In this document: one piece after another, positions 1 through 10,744 of the stretch | Layout of the letters: each line of letters starts with the position of its first letter | How positions within the stretch are numbered: the stretch's first letter is position 1 | NCBI GenBank assembly: GCA_014607495.2 | Contig: CP053167.1 | Span: 2,232,001 to 2,296,000 of the forward strand | Direction: 5' to 3' | Source of the DNA: Carposina sasakii | Taxonomy: Eukaryota > Arthropoda > Insecta > Lepidoptera > Carposinidae | DNA: 64,000 bases | Notes under the pieces: generated by a model | Databases searched by the model: none | What the model was told of the DNA's origin: nothing | What the model saw: only the letters and a program-made list of their open reading frames with translations | Translations under genes and position numbers: made by a program

Positions 1-263
1 GCGGTTTTGAACAGCATAAGACCTAGACAGGCGAGGGGACAGCTGCTAAGGGCGTGCGAGTGAGAGGTGTTGCGTGAATGCCTATAGTGCGAGTGAGACC
101 GTTTATCTAGTACGAAGGGACGTATACCTGCTCTCGAGCAACAATGTACAGAGAAGAATTTCGTCAGTTGTGCCAACGATTTTTACTCGACTGGATGCTT
201 TGAGCTATAACATCTCTTATGTTGAGTGATTTCAAATTTTTAAAAAATCATACTTTATATTAT
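1..263 (+). repeat. Second copy of the Academ 5' subterminal region
   Basis: These bases are repeated at 809-1071 almost without change; one difference I see is C/T at position 51. The match covers the inner end of the Academ left inverted repeat and the leader up to just before the transposase exon. It ends abruptly at 263. It is therefore a piece of another copy, perhaps a deletion derivative, whose outer end lies left of the window. No gene is encoded. Confidence 0.75.
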
Positions 264-438
264 CTAACATGTCTAAAACATTCCTTTTCTACATTCCCAT
301 ACAAACAATTTGTTCGAAATTTGAAAGTCCGGGAATGCAAAACAATTGGGTGAAGTTAGTTCAAAGGCGTGGGACAGGACAACGTCTGTCAGGACCGCTA
401 GTATAACATAAAAGCTTTATTTATAGCTGGAGAGCTAG
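264..438. other. Unannotated spacer before the Academ element
   Basis: No gene or repeat recognised between the partial copy and the left end of the full Academ element. The last bases, CTAG at 435-438, match CTAG just outside the right inverted repeat and may be the target-site duplication. CTAG is palindromic, so it could equally be the tip of the inverted repeat. Confidence 0.4.
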
Positions 439-865
439 TGAACCCTGGGAGTAACGGTCTCCCTGTAAGGTTAGAAATTTGTCTATTTACGATTTATGGC
501 ATGCTAAGAGCAATAGCCATGACCTGGCAGGCGTCAGCCCTGCACGTCATCAGCCCCTTTATTTTTTGAACTGTTTAGTAAATTGAGTTTTAAAACTTGT
601 TTCTGTTAATTTGAAAATTTAATAGGATAAAGTTTATTTATTGTAAATCTTAAAAAAAAAATTGACAGGCGATTACAATAAGCAGAAGTATATGACAGAT
701 CAATTAGAAAACTCACAGTTGATGAGGTAAAATAAACTTTATCCTGTATACTTAAAATTTTTATATGTTTTCAAGTAAACGTCTCAGAGTAAATATGTAC
801 AATGCCAGGCGGTTTTGAACAGCATAAGACCTAGACAGGCGAGGGGACAGTTGCTAAGGGCGTGC
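439..865 (+). repeat. Academ left terminal inverted repeat
   Basis: Starts TGAACCCTGGGAG and ends ...GGGCGTGC. Its reverse complement is found at 34,914-35,329. It contains a shorter internal inverted repeat around the string AGGATAAAGTTTATTT. Confidence 0.85.
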
Positions 866-1140
866 GAGTGAGAGGTGTTGCGTGAATGCCTATAGTGCGA
901 GTGAGACCGTTTATCTAGTACGAAGGGACGTATACCTGCTCTCGAGCAACAATGTACAGAGAAGAATTTCGTCAGTTGTGCCAACGATTTTTACTCGACT
1001 GGATGCTTTGAGCTATAACATCTCTTATGTTGAGTGATTTCAAATTTTTAAAAAATCATACTTTATATTATTATCAATTGTGCAGTGATATTGTGTATTG
1101 TTGTACTTTATATTAACATTCCAGTAAATAGTGTGCAAGA

Positions 1141-1228
1141 TGGAATTTGAACACGTGGTTTGTGTGATTTGTAATGAAGACACTGATGAAAAAACTGTAC
1201 GATTTACAGAGACTACGTTCAATAAAAG
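1141..1228 (+). pseudogene. Academ transposase, first coding segment
   Basis: An ATG at 1141 opens a frame starting MEFEHVVCVICNED with a C-x2-C pair, the first half of a Cys/His-rich finger. The frame is cut at 1228 by the LTR of Gypsy C, whose 4-bp target AAAG is 1225-1228. It resumes in the same frame at 26,822, where the protein continues to a GYHVKCYKNF motif supplying further His and Cys. The start was chosen because it directly precedes the finger and no upstream in-frame ATG fits. An N-terminal zinc-binding domain is usual for these transposases. Confidence 0.55.
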
Positions 1229-1688
1229 TGTAGTGATCTCACGAACACCCGTTTTGTCACGGACTTAATTTTATGTTATTGTGTATTGTCCAAATTATTA
1301 TTATTATTTACATAATTATTTATTTCATGTACTTATGCAATTATTTTATTTACAATGTCAAAATATAAATCTAATAAATATATCAAACAATGTCGCGCAT
1401 TAGATATCTGCGGCATGTCGCAATCGGCGTCTATTGTGCACAGGCTACCTCAGCACCACACACCCCGTGCATTCCCAAGGCCTGCGCACCCGGCGACCGG
1501 CCGCAAGCGCCGCCTCTCGGCAGTCTGCCCATAACTCCGACGCGGAACGTATGTCTGTTTGCTCCCCGACGACTCGCTTAAATACGTGCGTTCTCATTTG
1601 CAATATCCCATTGCCTATTGCTTTCCTATCTCGCTTGACTGTGCAGCGCCTTCTATTTTTTATTAAGCTTAGCCTTTCTAACGCTTTA
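1229..1688 (+). repeat. Gypsy C 5' LTR
   Basis: Begins TGTAGTGATC and ends CGCTTTA. Bases 1425-1688 match 26,554-26,817 with about four differences in 264 bases, so both ends came from one integration. The first part of the LTR has no partner in the window. Confidence 0.85.
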
Positions 1689-1689
1689 G

Positions 1690-1701
1690 TGGTGACCCCG
1701 A
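1690..1701 (+). promoter_or_regulatory. Gypsy C primer-binding site
   Basis: TGGTGACCCCGA lies one base after the LTR end, the usual place for a tRNA 3'-end complement that primes minus-strand DNA. The tRNA is not assigned here. Confidence 0.7.
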
Positions 1702-1711
1702 ATAGGACACA

Positions 1712-1842
1712 ATGTTGCAGTCAGACAGCGAACGGAAGACAGAAGAGGCCGTTATTTTGAACAGGGTGTGCGTACGGGTACCTCCTTTTTACCCGTCAAA
1801 CCAAAACTGTGGTTTGCCTCTTTGGAGAGCCAGTTCGTGCTT
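1712..1842 (+). pseudogene. Gypsy C gag, N-terminal part
   Basis: The frame from ATG 1712 encodes a Gypsy capsid start with the family pattern RVPPFYP. About 1790 the frame slips: the expected continuation, with a KLWFASLESQFVLSG-like segment, is read one base out of phase, so one base was lost. The gag is then cut at 1842 by the BEL LTR. With one TGCTT removed, this second frame continues smoothly into 17,222. Gag would form the virus-like particle. Confidence 0.7.
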
Positions 1843-2007
1843 TGTTAACGCGCGGCTTCCCTCGCCTCGCCCCGCTCCCGACGGACCGGCTTCGCATCGA
1901 GACATCATCGTGCGCGCCGCCAGTCCGCCGCCGACCGATCTCATAGACGCTTCTTGCTATATCTATCTAAACCTATACATTGTAATACCAATAAACCTTC
2001 GTTACCA
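1843..2007 (+). repeat. BEL 5' LTR
   Basis: Starts TGTTAACGCGCGG and ends CTTCGTTACCA; the 3' copy ends CTTCGTTAACA. At 165 bp it is very short for a BEL/Pao LTR. An AATAAA lies near the end (ACCAATAAACC). Confidence 0.88.
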
Positions 2008-3215
2008 AGATTCGAGCCGGATTCTAGCTTTGGACACCGTTACAAAAACAATAGCGGAACAAAGGAGGATTTCGAAGATAACGATGTCACCCAAGAAGCA
2101 TTTGGAATACGAATTACATCGAAAACGTCGGTCACCAAGCAAGGCGTGATTCATTTTTTACGACCACCAACATTATACAGAAGTCACTATACTTACTACG
2201 GATTACTACGACGAAATCTATAAAATCGCTGTGCTATAACTTACCTATCTTTACCGGAAAATCAATAAAAGGTCGAAGAAATCAAGAAACATACCTACTG
2301 GCTGTTGTGCTGTGCCTGCATTTATCTGGAAATCGATAAAAGGTCAAAGAAATCAAGAAATATACTAGCCGTTGTGCTGTGCTTGCATTTATCTATAAAT
2401 CAAGATAAGGAAAGAGAAATCAAGACATCTGCCTATACATTTGCTGTTTTGTGCCAGTTGTTGCTACCTCAATCGAGAAACCAAGATAAGGGGTTTGCAG
2501 TGTGGCATCTACCTACCTACCTATTTTGTGAGTTCGTTCCAATTCATTTCCATTAATTGCGCATTAGTTTCGATAATTCAATTGTATTATTTTCACTTAT
2601 TTTACGAGTTAACTTACAAAAACCTAACATTTATTCTTGCATAATCATATTAGTTGATGAATTTAATAGTCCATTACCATTTAGACAATATATACCTACT
2701 GCTTGCAATACGATTTAATCGTACCTAATTCCAAATTACAACTTCCAAAAATACTTCATCTTTTTCTGAATTTACGTTTTTTCCCTATATCATAATTCAT
2801 CATCATATATTCCGAATATACGGTATATACCTAGGTAGATACTTTCTTTACAGGTCTTATCTCGCTGTATTGTGCTTATTGTTTAGCAATACAGTGCAAA
2901 TCTTTATTAATTTCTAATACATATTTTTTGTCGACATTCTAGCAAAATCGCGACCGGGGTCCAAAGTCCACGGCGAGTGGCCTACGTGACTCGCAGCAAT
3001 CGCCGTTGCTTTGCGCTTGCCTACCTACCCTCTCTGCTTCGCACGATTTCCGACGCACTTGCCTACTTTAAAATTTAAGTATTTTTCGCTTATTTTCTTC
3101 TTTTGATTTGTTTTCGAATATTTTTAACCGTGCACTATTTAATCAATAATTGCCTTTCAGCTGGACACTTTGAGTTTAGTTTCCTTTGCAATATTCGCAT
3201 TGATATATTTGCACA
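2008..3215 (+). other. BEL leader, with tandem repeats, non-coding
   Basis: No gene. Right after the LTR, TTCGAGCCGG resembles the complement of a tRNA-Tyr T-arm and could be a primer-binding site, though it lacks the usual leading TGG. At about 2,250-2,480 an ~80-bp unit with CAAGAAA and GTTGTGCTGTGC strings is repeated imperfectly two to three times. The rest is AT-rich leader. Confidence 0.5.
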
Positions 3216-3596
3216 ATGGATATTAAAGCATTAAAGAGAACCAGAGCTAGTTACAAAGCAAAGCTTACTATATTTAAAGAATATATAGATACTTTTTTGC
3301 CTAGTAAAAATCCCAACAAGGTTCAAGTTTTCGAGATACAAGCTCGTTTAAATAAAATCCTCGACTTGTATAATGAGTTTGATTCCGTTCAGACTGATAT
3401 AGAAAGCTTATTGGAAATTCCAGGTGATGAACACAGAGAACGTGAGATTTTCGACACTTGCTACTTCAGTTGCGTGGCTGCAGCCCAGGAGCTGCTCAGC
3501 GCTGCCTCTGCGGAGCAGGATGACAAGTCGGTGACAACCTCTGGTAATGGCACTGGACCATCAGGTAGACCAAATATTAAATTACCTACCATCAGT
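3216..3596 (+). pseudogene. BEL Gag-Pol, first 127 codons
   Basis: ATG at 3216 starts a helical, charged Gag N terminus (MDIKALKRTRASYKAKL). The frame runs to 3596, where Gypsy A entered at the target CAGT (3593-3596). Joined to 12,206 it reads straight into an LPTFSGRYQDW motif, the start of the conserved BEL/Pao gag domain. The open frame continues beyond 3596 only a few codons into the Gypsy LTR. Alone it is a dead fragment; before the insertion it was the N terminus of the polyprotein. Confidence 0.8.
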
Positions 3597-3825
3597 TGTA
3601 ACATGATAAAATAGTCACTATAGGATTTTGTTGTCTTCATTTTAAAATTGGACGTAAAGTTGCCAATTTTAACTTTTTAATGTTAGGAATAAGTTGGCTG
3701 AATGAACTCTGGCATTATAATCACCTAATTCCTTTGCTGATTAGTTAGGTTTGAAAGAAAAATACATCCACCAATGGGAGTCGACCACACCCTCTCGGAT
3801 TGAGAAGCTTCTAGAAGGTTTTGAG

Positions 3826-3833
3826 TATAAAAG
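3826..3833 (+). promoter_or_regulatory. TATA box of the Gypsy A LTR
   Basis: TATAAAAG in a GC-balanced stretch. Transcription would be expected to start about 25-30 bases downstream. The same box is at 10,974-10,981 in the 3' LTR. Confidence 0.6.
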
Positions 3834-4620
3834 GGAGCTGCAGATCACATTCGAGTCTTTTTCTGATTTTGCTCTGAACCGTACAAATGTAACAAACGGA
3901 GTGGCTTTCTATACCTTCCATTTTGCACTGAGTGCCACCTCATCTGGAGTCATGGCCGAAATAATTATTTAAAAACATAAAGAATCATGTAAGTATAGTG
4001 AAATATGTCTTTTTAGGCCATTTCTGGCATTTGTCTCTAATAAGTAGTCGTTAATTTTCTCGTTGTCTTCTTTCCTACCAGGTGTACGTGAACAAAGATA
4101 TGTCTTCTTAATTTTCTGGCTGAATAACCGTAATCGAGAACAGATGGATATATATTTCCCAATTAATGTGAGTATTCCTTTTATTTCTGCTAGGCGAACA
4201 TTAGTGTTTTGATGATTAGATAGCTAATTCTGTTCTTTCTGTCTTTGTACTTTAGGGGTTCCATAGGAAGATCTAAAGCCTAGGCAGTTTTAGTCTTAGT
4301 CGCCAAGGAAAGCTACCTATGCTCTGACAGTCGGACTATGCAGTAAAAACCTGCCACGTGCTATGGGGCTGCTACTTGGAGATCTTGTCACAGCTTGACT
4401 AAGACGTCTCCTCGGATATATGGACCATGGGAAGTAGTTTTCTAGTTCATTAATACCGTGTACTAGAGTTGTGGATTTAACTTCATATTTGATAGCCACG
4501 TGGTGAACAAATACCACCCTAGCGGTTTCTGGCAGTAGGATCTGTACCTTAAATAGTAAATTAACCAGAAACTTTATGTAATCTATCTGGCCTTAAGCCT
4601 CAAATCTTAATTGTTAATTT

Positions 4621-4626
4621 AATAAA
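4621..4626 (+). terminator. Possible poly(A) signal in the Gypsy A LTR
   Basis: AATAAA followed by GT-rich sequence. A second AATAAA is at 4877-4882. Which one is used cannot be told from the sequence. Confidence 0.35.
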
Positions 4627-5039
4627 GTGTTCTAGGTTACTTTTCAATGCATAACTAAATAAATTAAGTCTGTTCACGTACCATGTTTGTTATTCAATAG
4701 CTCTTCAAGCTAAATACCATTAGTTACCTTTCAATATCATATATATATATATATATATAGGTAGTATAAGAATCAATATATTAATAAGATATTCTACATA
4801 TAGAAAACTTAAAACTAGTACATATGATGTAAATGAGATAATATTAGAGAGTAGGACACTGTTATGTACCTTCTGCAATAAATATATATATTGTAATCTG
4901 TTGTTTTCTTTAACTGCAAAAAGGTCTGGCGCCCTGGGAATAATCTTTTTATAGTCTTTGCTCTGCCCACTAGTTAACTGGCCGGTGAGTACCAATCTTT
5001 TTTCAAGCAACACCCACTTGGAAAAATATTGTTACAAAG

Positions 5040-5057
5040 TGGCGCCCAACGTGGGGC
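5040..5057 (+). promoter_or_regulatory. Gypsy A primer-binding site
   Basis: TGGCGCCCAACGTGGGGC, three bases after the LTR end. This is the tRNA-Lys-type primer site common in Gypsy-like elements. Confidence 0.85.
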
Positions 5058-5143
5058 ACAGATTTTTAAATATAAATTTGACCTTTATTAGCAGTTAAAG
5101 TTAAACATCTATCTCTACTCCGTATCTATACTTAAAACAAAAA

Positions 5144-6448
5144 ATGGGTTCCCTTACTAAGTATATTGGGTACCTAAGAAAGGATGAACTGATTTTTGAA
5201 CTTGACATTATTAACGTTTCAGCAAATGAGACTGACAGCGTAGATGACCTGAGGAGACGTCTGAGGCAAGCGATGAAACTGTCTCGACGAGGCAGCATAA
5301 AGGGTGAGAGGACTAAATCTCCCCGTCCTATCACGGAAATCCAGGTATGCAGGCCCAAAGTACAAGAACTAGAGAACGAGCTGGAGAGCATGGGTAGCGA
5401 CCAGAGATTAGCCATAAAGATAGCTGTTCGTGCCAACTATATAATCGATAGGTTGTCTTACTTAAATAGTGAGGATTTAGGATTAAAGGAACTGAGAAAT
5501 CGCCTTATCTTAATTCTAAGTAAGGTGGAACCTAACTCTGATTCTGACTCAGAGGAAGGATCCAGACATGTCCAGTACAATGATGCATGTGAGAATGAGA
5601 TAGTGAGTGATGCTGCAGAAATAAATGTACTAAATCAGGATAAGAAAATATTTTTTGTAAAAGAGAAATCAATTAATTTAAATAGCCTTAACTTAAAATT
5701 CAACGGACGTACTTGTGTGAGAATGTTTGTAGAGAGACTGGAAGAATTGAGAGTAGCAAGGGATATATCTGAAAAACAAATCTTAACCGCTTTCTCTGAT
5801 TTATTGGAGGACTCTGCCCTGGCTTGGTTTCGCAGTAATCGGGATAACTTTAACACATATGTAGATCTAATAACTTTACTCAAGGAGGATTTCGATATCC
5901 CTGACTTTGATTGGAAACTACGTAACGAGATAAGAAATCGAACCCAGGACAAGAGCGAAACAATAGTTAATTACATCTCAGTAATGAAGGGTATGTTTTC
6001 GCGGTTATCTGTACCTATGCATGAAGAAGAACAACTAGAAATTCTTATGCATAACATTAGGCCAGAGTATATGAAAGAATTAGCCTTGCACGATGTCACC
6101 TCCATAGAGATTCTCAAAAAACTAGGAAAACGTTTAGAGCTGGCAAAGACAAGAGCCGATCAATTTCAGGAACCTAAACCTCAAAACTACCAATCGGCTA
6201 CTAAGTTCAAATCGAATCTCTATAGAGGAGATGTCAACAGCAGGAATTATGCATCTAACTCTAACCGCATAGCTTCTGTAGAAGAGTCTCAACAAAATAC
6301 CTCAAATAAAAAGTGTTTTAGATGTCAAACAAACTCACATTTCACTAGTCAATGTTTTAAATCTCGAGAAATTATTTGTTTTAAATGTGGCAAGAAGGGG
6401 GTCAGATCTCCTGATTGTCCAGTCTGCCATCCTCCTTCAAAAAACTAA
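5144..6448 (+). CDS. gag: Gypsy A Gag polyprotein
   Basis: A 434-residue Gag. The N terminus (about 1-60) has a basic, helical segment around LRRRLRQAM. The capsid part (about 170-340) is followed by a nucleocapsid with a CCHC knuckle, CFRCQTNSHFTSQC, and a second cysteine cluster, CFKCGKKGVRSPDCPVC, where the usual His is Val. The start at 5144 is the first ATG after the primer site and gives the full capsid. The frame ends with TAA just after a slippery heptamer, so the stop terminates Gag and a -1 slip makes Gag-Pol. Gag would assemble cytoplasmic particles and bind the element RNA. All domains look complete. Confidence 0.9.
   Translation: MGSLTKYIGYLRKDELIFELDIINVSANETDSVDDLRRRLRQAMKLSRRGSIKGERTKSPRPITEIQVCRPKVQELENELESMGSDQRLAIKIAVRANYIIDRLSYLNSEDLGLKELRNRLILILSKVEPNSDSDSEEGSRHVQYNDACENEIVSDAAEINVLNQDKKIFFVKEKSINLNSLNLKFNGRTCVRMFVERLEELRVARDISEKQILTAFSDLLEDSALAWFRSNRDNFNTYVDLITLLKEDFDIPDFDWKLRNEIRNRTQDKSETIVNYISVMKGMFSRLSVPMHEEEQLEILMHNIRPEYMKELALHDVTSIEILKKLGKRLELAKTRADQFQEPKPQNYQSATKFKSNLYRGDVNSRNYASNSNRIASVEESQQNTSNKKCFRCQTNSHFTSQCFKSREIICFKCGKKGVRSPDCPVCHPPSKN
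6439..6445 (+). promoter_or_regulatory. Canonical -1 ribosomal frameshift heptamer A AAA AAC
   Basis: In the gag frame the codons are TCA AAA AAC TAA, so the X XXY YYZ heptamer is in the correct register and directly precedes the gag stop. The pol frame is open through it in the -1 phase. Confidence 0.85.
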
Positions 6449-9400
6449 TTAAGAAGGGCTTTACTAACTCTACTTTAAACATAAATAGTAAAGTCCTATT
6501 TGAACAAAGTCCTTATGACAATAGACCATATCTCAAAATAAATGTAATAACACAACAGGTCTATGGTCTCTTAGATACAGGAGCTTTCTGCTCAATTTTG
6601 GGAAATAATTCTCACTTAACTTTTGCTGAACTAGGATTTAAAGTTGTTGATTTTCAACATCAACAAAGTGTTTATACCGCTGATGGCACTAAACTGGCCT
6701 GTCTAGGTCATATGTCATTACCCGTTCAATATGAAGGTATTCTTAGGGTAATTTGTTTCTATGTAGTTCCAAATATTAAAACATCGGTTATACTGGGTGT
6801 AGATTTTTGGCAACGTTTTAATTTAAGTGAAAAAATTCTATCTAAGACAGTCTTATATAAGAACTCTAAAACTATCTCTGCTATTACAAGGTCTGATGAT
6901 TTAGGTTTACATGATTTTGACACCCTAGGTCCTGACCAGAAGCGCATAATGAATGAAGTTATTGCAAGCTACAATTCCATTAATACTGAAGTAGTAGGCT
7001 TAGGGAGAACGGACTTAATCCATCATAAAATAGAAACTGGAAATAGTCCTCCCATTAAACAAAGATATTATCCTCTATCACCTACCAAACAGAGAGCCCT
7101 AGAACTAGAATTAGATAGGATGTTAGATATGGGAGTCGTGTCTCCATCTGATTCACCATGGAACTCTCCTGTTGTAATGGTTCAAAAGCCGAATGGCGAC
7201 ATGAGACTTTGTCTAGATAGTAGGAAATTGAATTCGGTATCTAAGTCCGATGCCTATCCCTTGCCGTATATCAATCAAATATTAGACAATCTTAGGGACG
7301 CTAAATACATTAGCTCAATAGATTTAAGTGCCGCCTATTGGCAGATTCCCTTTGACAATAAAGCTTCAGCAGAGAAAACCGCTTTCACAGTACCTCGCAG
7401 AGGCTTATTTCAATTTAATGTGATGTGTTTTGGATTGGTGGGTGCATCAGCCACAATGCAACGTCTAATGGATAGAATATTAGGAGCTGAATTTAACAAC
7501 AAAGTATTCTGCTTTCAGGATGACATTATTCTAATTTCAAATGAATTTGACGAACATGTAGACCTCCTTAAAAAAGTATTGCAGCGCCTTAAACATGCTA
7601 AGTTGACGATTAACATGCAAAAGTCTCAATTTTGTAAGAAAGAACTAAGGTACCTAGGCTATTTTGTGGATAGGCAGGGACTAAGAACTGATCCAAGTAA
7701 AGTAGAAGTAATACTGAATTATCCTACCCCTACCAACTCAAAAGATGTTAAGCGTTTTCTTGGTATGTCTGGTTGGTATAGACGCTTTATAAAAAACTTC
7801 TCAAAAATTAGTAAGCCTCTATGTAAACTCACTAGAAAAAATTGCAAATTTGTATGGACTAAGGAAACCGAAGAGTCATTTATAGAACTTAAAACTGCTC
7901 TCGTTTCCGCCCCAATACTTAAGTGTCCTAAATTCGATATACCTTTTAAAATACATTCGGATGCATCTGCTTTCGCAATAGGGGCAGTCCTAACTCAGAA
8001 CTATGACGATATAGAACATCCCATAGCTTACTGTAGTCGCTCTCTGAATAAAAATGAAGTTAACTATAGCACTACAGAAAGAGAGTTACTAGCAGTCATC
8101 TTTGCCTTGGAACAGTTCCGACAATATGTAGAGGGTCAGGAATGTACGATTGTTACAGATCACTCATCCCTATTATGGTTCTATAAACTTAAAAACCCTT
8201 CTGGGCGTCTCGCCAGATGGAGCATGCGACTAAGTCAGTTTAATTTCAAAATCGAACATAGAAAAGGGAAAGAAAATGTAATTCCTGATGCTCTCTCTAG
8301 AATAAAAATAGATGTAATTAACTCTGACCTAATAGAGGACCGTTGGTATAAAAACTTAATTAGTAAAATAGAAAAATGGCCAGGGAGGTTTCATAATTTC
8401 AGAATTCAAGATAACAAATTATATAGACATACTAAAAATAAATATAAACTGACCGATGAATTCAGCTGGAAGCTGGTAGTTCCTGAAGAACAGAGAAATG
8501 AAATTCTTAGGAAATTCCATGATGATACTGCCAGTGCACATTTAGGTATTATGAAAACTCATCAAAGAATCGCTTTGCATTATTTCTGGCCAAAGATGTT
8601 AGACTCTGTTAAGGCATATGTAGGCAATTGTGAAACATGTAAACTTTATAAGCCAGTAAATACTGCTAGACCAGGTCTGATGGGAAATCCTAAAATAGTA
8701 TCCAAACCTTTTGAGGCAATATCATGTGATTTGTTGGGTCCATTTCCTGTTTCTAGGAATAGAAATAGTTATCTTTTGGTATGCACTGATTACTTTAGTA
8801 AATATGTCATGATACAGCCACTTAGAACTGCAACAGGTCTATCGGTAGCCAAGTTCTTGGAAAATAAAGTCTTTTTAGTACATGGGGTCTGTAGGAGCAT
8901 CTTTATGGATAACGGGCCTCAATTCATCAGCTATCATTTTAGGCAACTGCTTGCTAAGTACAATGTTCCTAATATTTACTATAATCCTAGATATCATCCT
9001 CAGGTGAATCCAGCAGAAAGAGCCATTAGGAACATAGTATGCGCAATTGCATGTTATATAAAGACCGAACATAGAAAGTGGGATGAAAACTTAATTGAGT
9101 TGCAGTGTGCACTGAATACCGCGGTAAATGAAACTACTAAATGTACCCCATACTTTTTAGTGCATGGGAGGGAATTTATAATAGATGGAGATCTGTATAG
9201 AAATGCAGAACAGCCGTGTCCTCGATCACAACTAGAGATAGGAGACACCGCTGTGTATACCAGTAAACTGTCAGAATTAAATTCCATATATGCCAAGGTA
9301 AAAGTTCACATTGCAAGGGCTCATGATCGAAATGCTAAATATTATAACCTAAGGAAACGTCAATATGAATTGAAAGTGGGTCAAATTGTTTATAAACGCA

Positions 9401-9570
9401 CTTTCTATTTATCAAATAAATCTAAATACTTCACATCTAAACTAGCTCCTAAGTTTATAAAATGTGTAGTTACTTGTAAGAAATCTCCTCTAGTTTATAC
9501 TCTGTCTGACCTGAATGGGAATGACCTAGGAGACTACCATATCAAAGATATTTTGAAATATGATGACTAA
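6440..9570 (+). CDS. pol: Gypsy A Pol polyprotein (protease, RT, RNase H, integrase)
   Basis: Pol is in the -1 frame relative to gag and open from before 6415; I start it at the frameshift rather than at the internal ATG 6415. Domains in order, by nucleotide: protease with DTGAFCS near 6,575; reverse transcriptase with the active site FQDD near 7,515 in place of YxDD; RNase H starting HSDASAFAIG near 7,960; integrase with an H-H-C-C zinc region from 8,520 and D (CDLLGPF, 8,730), D (DNGPQF, 8,910) and E (NPAER, 9,010). The C terminus is basic. It converts the element RNA to DNA and inserts it. Length of about 1,040 residues is normal for Gypsy, and no inactivating change is visible. Confidence 0.93.
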
Positions 9571-10732
9571 ATGTGATGAAAAGCAGTGAGCAAGAAGAAT
9601 GTATAAGAATAGTCAAAATTAGCAAGCATGCATGCAACATTAGTGTAATAGGTATGAATGATGAAGTATGAAAGAACATCAACATCAAATATCGTTTAGG
9701 TAGTGATCCATATAAGAGTATAAAACTGATATACCTACTTAACTTATGGTATTAAAATATATATAGGTTTACCTGTAACTGACTAAATTAATAAAGAGGA
9801 TCCTCACTTAATATAAATTCTTAATGAATCTATAAAGATAAATGCAAACCATGCAGATGTCATAATCTTATATATATATATATAATTTAAACTCAATTAG
9901 TAGTTCTTAGTATACTTAGCTTTAAAACCTGTGAGGGGAACATTCCTGAACTAAAAGTAGTCCTCATTGGTAATAAGTTATACTTACTGCTACATGTAGA
10001 TGAGTTAAATAGTTGATCTATAAAAGTTCTTATTATAAGACTATATTAAATTGATCATAGTAGTGATTGTAAGTGATCATATAAAGTCTAATACATAGAT
10101 GATAGTATAGGATCTCATTAAGAGATAAAATATGAATTTTTATTACCTAACTAAATGTAAATATATGAGTAAGTTCACACTTAAAATAATTTTTTGGTAG
10201 TTAGAATTATTATATATATATATAATTACCTGATGTAAATAAACGTAGGCTTATTACTCTTGTAGGATGTAGATAAGATGCATCTATTATGAAAGATGAA
10301 ATGATTTGGAAGATGACACTGGGCAACTAGGGTAAATTTAGAAATTGGTTTATTTCTCCTTTGAGTCATTTAGTGACTTAGTTATTCTATGTCTAAAGGT
10401 CTTCAGTTTTTTTTTTTTTTGTACTAAGGTATTGGTTCTATTTTATCAGCGCTTGTTCATAGCTCAATTGAAATAGGAATCCAGTTGGGTGCCCTTGGAG
10501 ATACAGTGCTGAGACTTCATGATTTGTTTAGGAATTTCATCGTTCTCTTCCAAGTCAAACTTGTATAGAGGGACCTCACAGCGGGGTTTCCCACTATTTA
10601 TTAGTTATAGTCTTAGTTTTGTTTATAGTTTATGACTTATAGTTTTGTTGATATAAGTTATCTTTTGTATACATGGCTATATTTATGATAGCCATGCCAT
10701 AAATTTCCTGAAGGCAGGAAATTTATGTATAT
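9571..10732 (+). other. Gypsy A 3' non-coding region
   Basis: About 1.16 kb without a significant frame on either strand. It is AT-rich with three short (AT)n runs (about 9,870, 10,210) and a T12-13 run near 10,410. A short inverted repeat AAATTTCCTG/CAGGAAATTT lies just before the polypurine tract (10,701-10,722). There is no envelope gene. Confidence 0.6.
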
Positions 10733-10741
10733 GGGAGGGGG
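10733..10741 (+). promoter_or_regulatory. Gypsy A polypurine tract
   Basis: GGGAGGGGG a few bases before the 3' LTR, the plus-strand primer in reverse transcription. Confidence 0.8.
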
Positions 10742-10744
10742 TTG

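Larger units (their letters stand above)
3597..5036 (+). repeat. Gypsy A 5' LTR
   Basis: Differs from the 3' LTR by a few substitutions, a 2-base change near 4,465 and a shorter (AT)n run near 4,740. A 73-codon frame (3,751-3,972) is present in both copies. It overlaps the promoter region and has no recognised domain, so I do not call it a gene. Confidence 0.93.

Noticed and set aside
3751..3972. Protein gene inside the Gypsy A LTR
   Set aside because: Present in both LTRs only because they are near identical; it overlaps the TATA box and shows no domain. Kept only as a low-interest observation.
9571..10732. Envelope gene of Gypsy A
   Set aside because: No frame of useful length, no signal peptide or membrane segment between pol and the 3' LTR.
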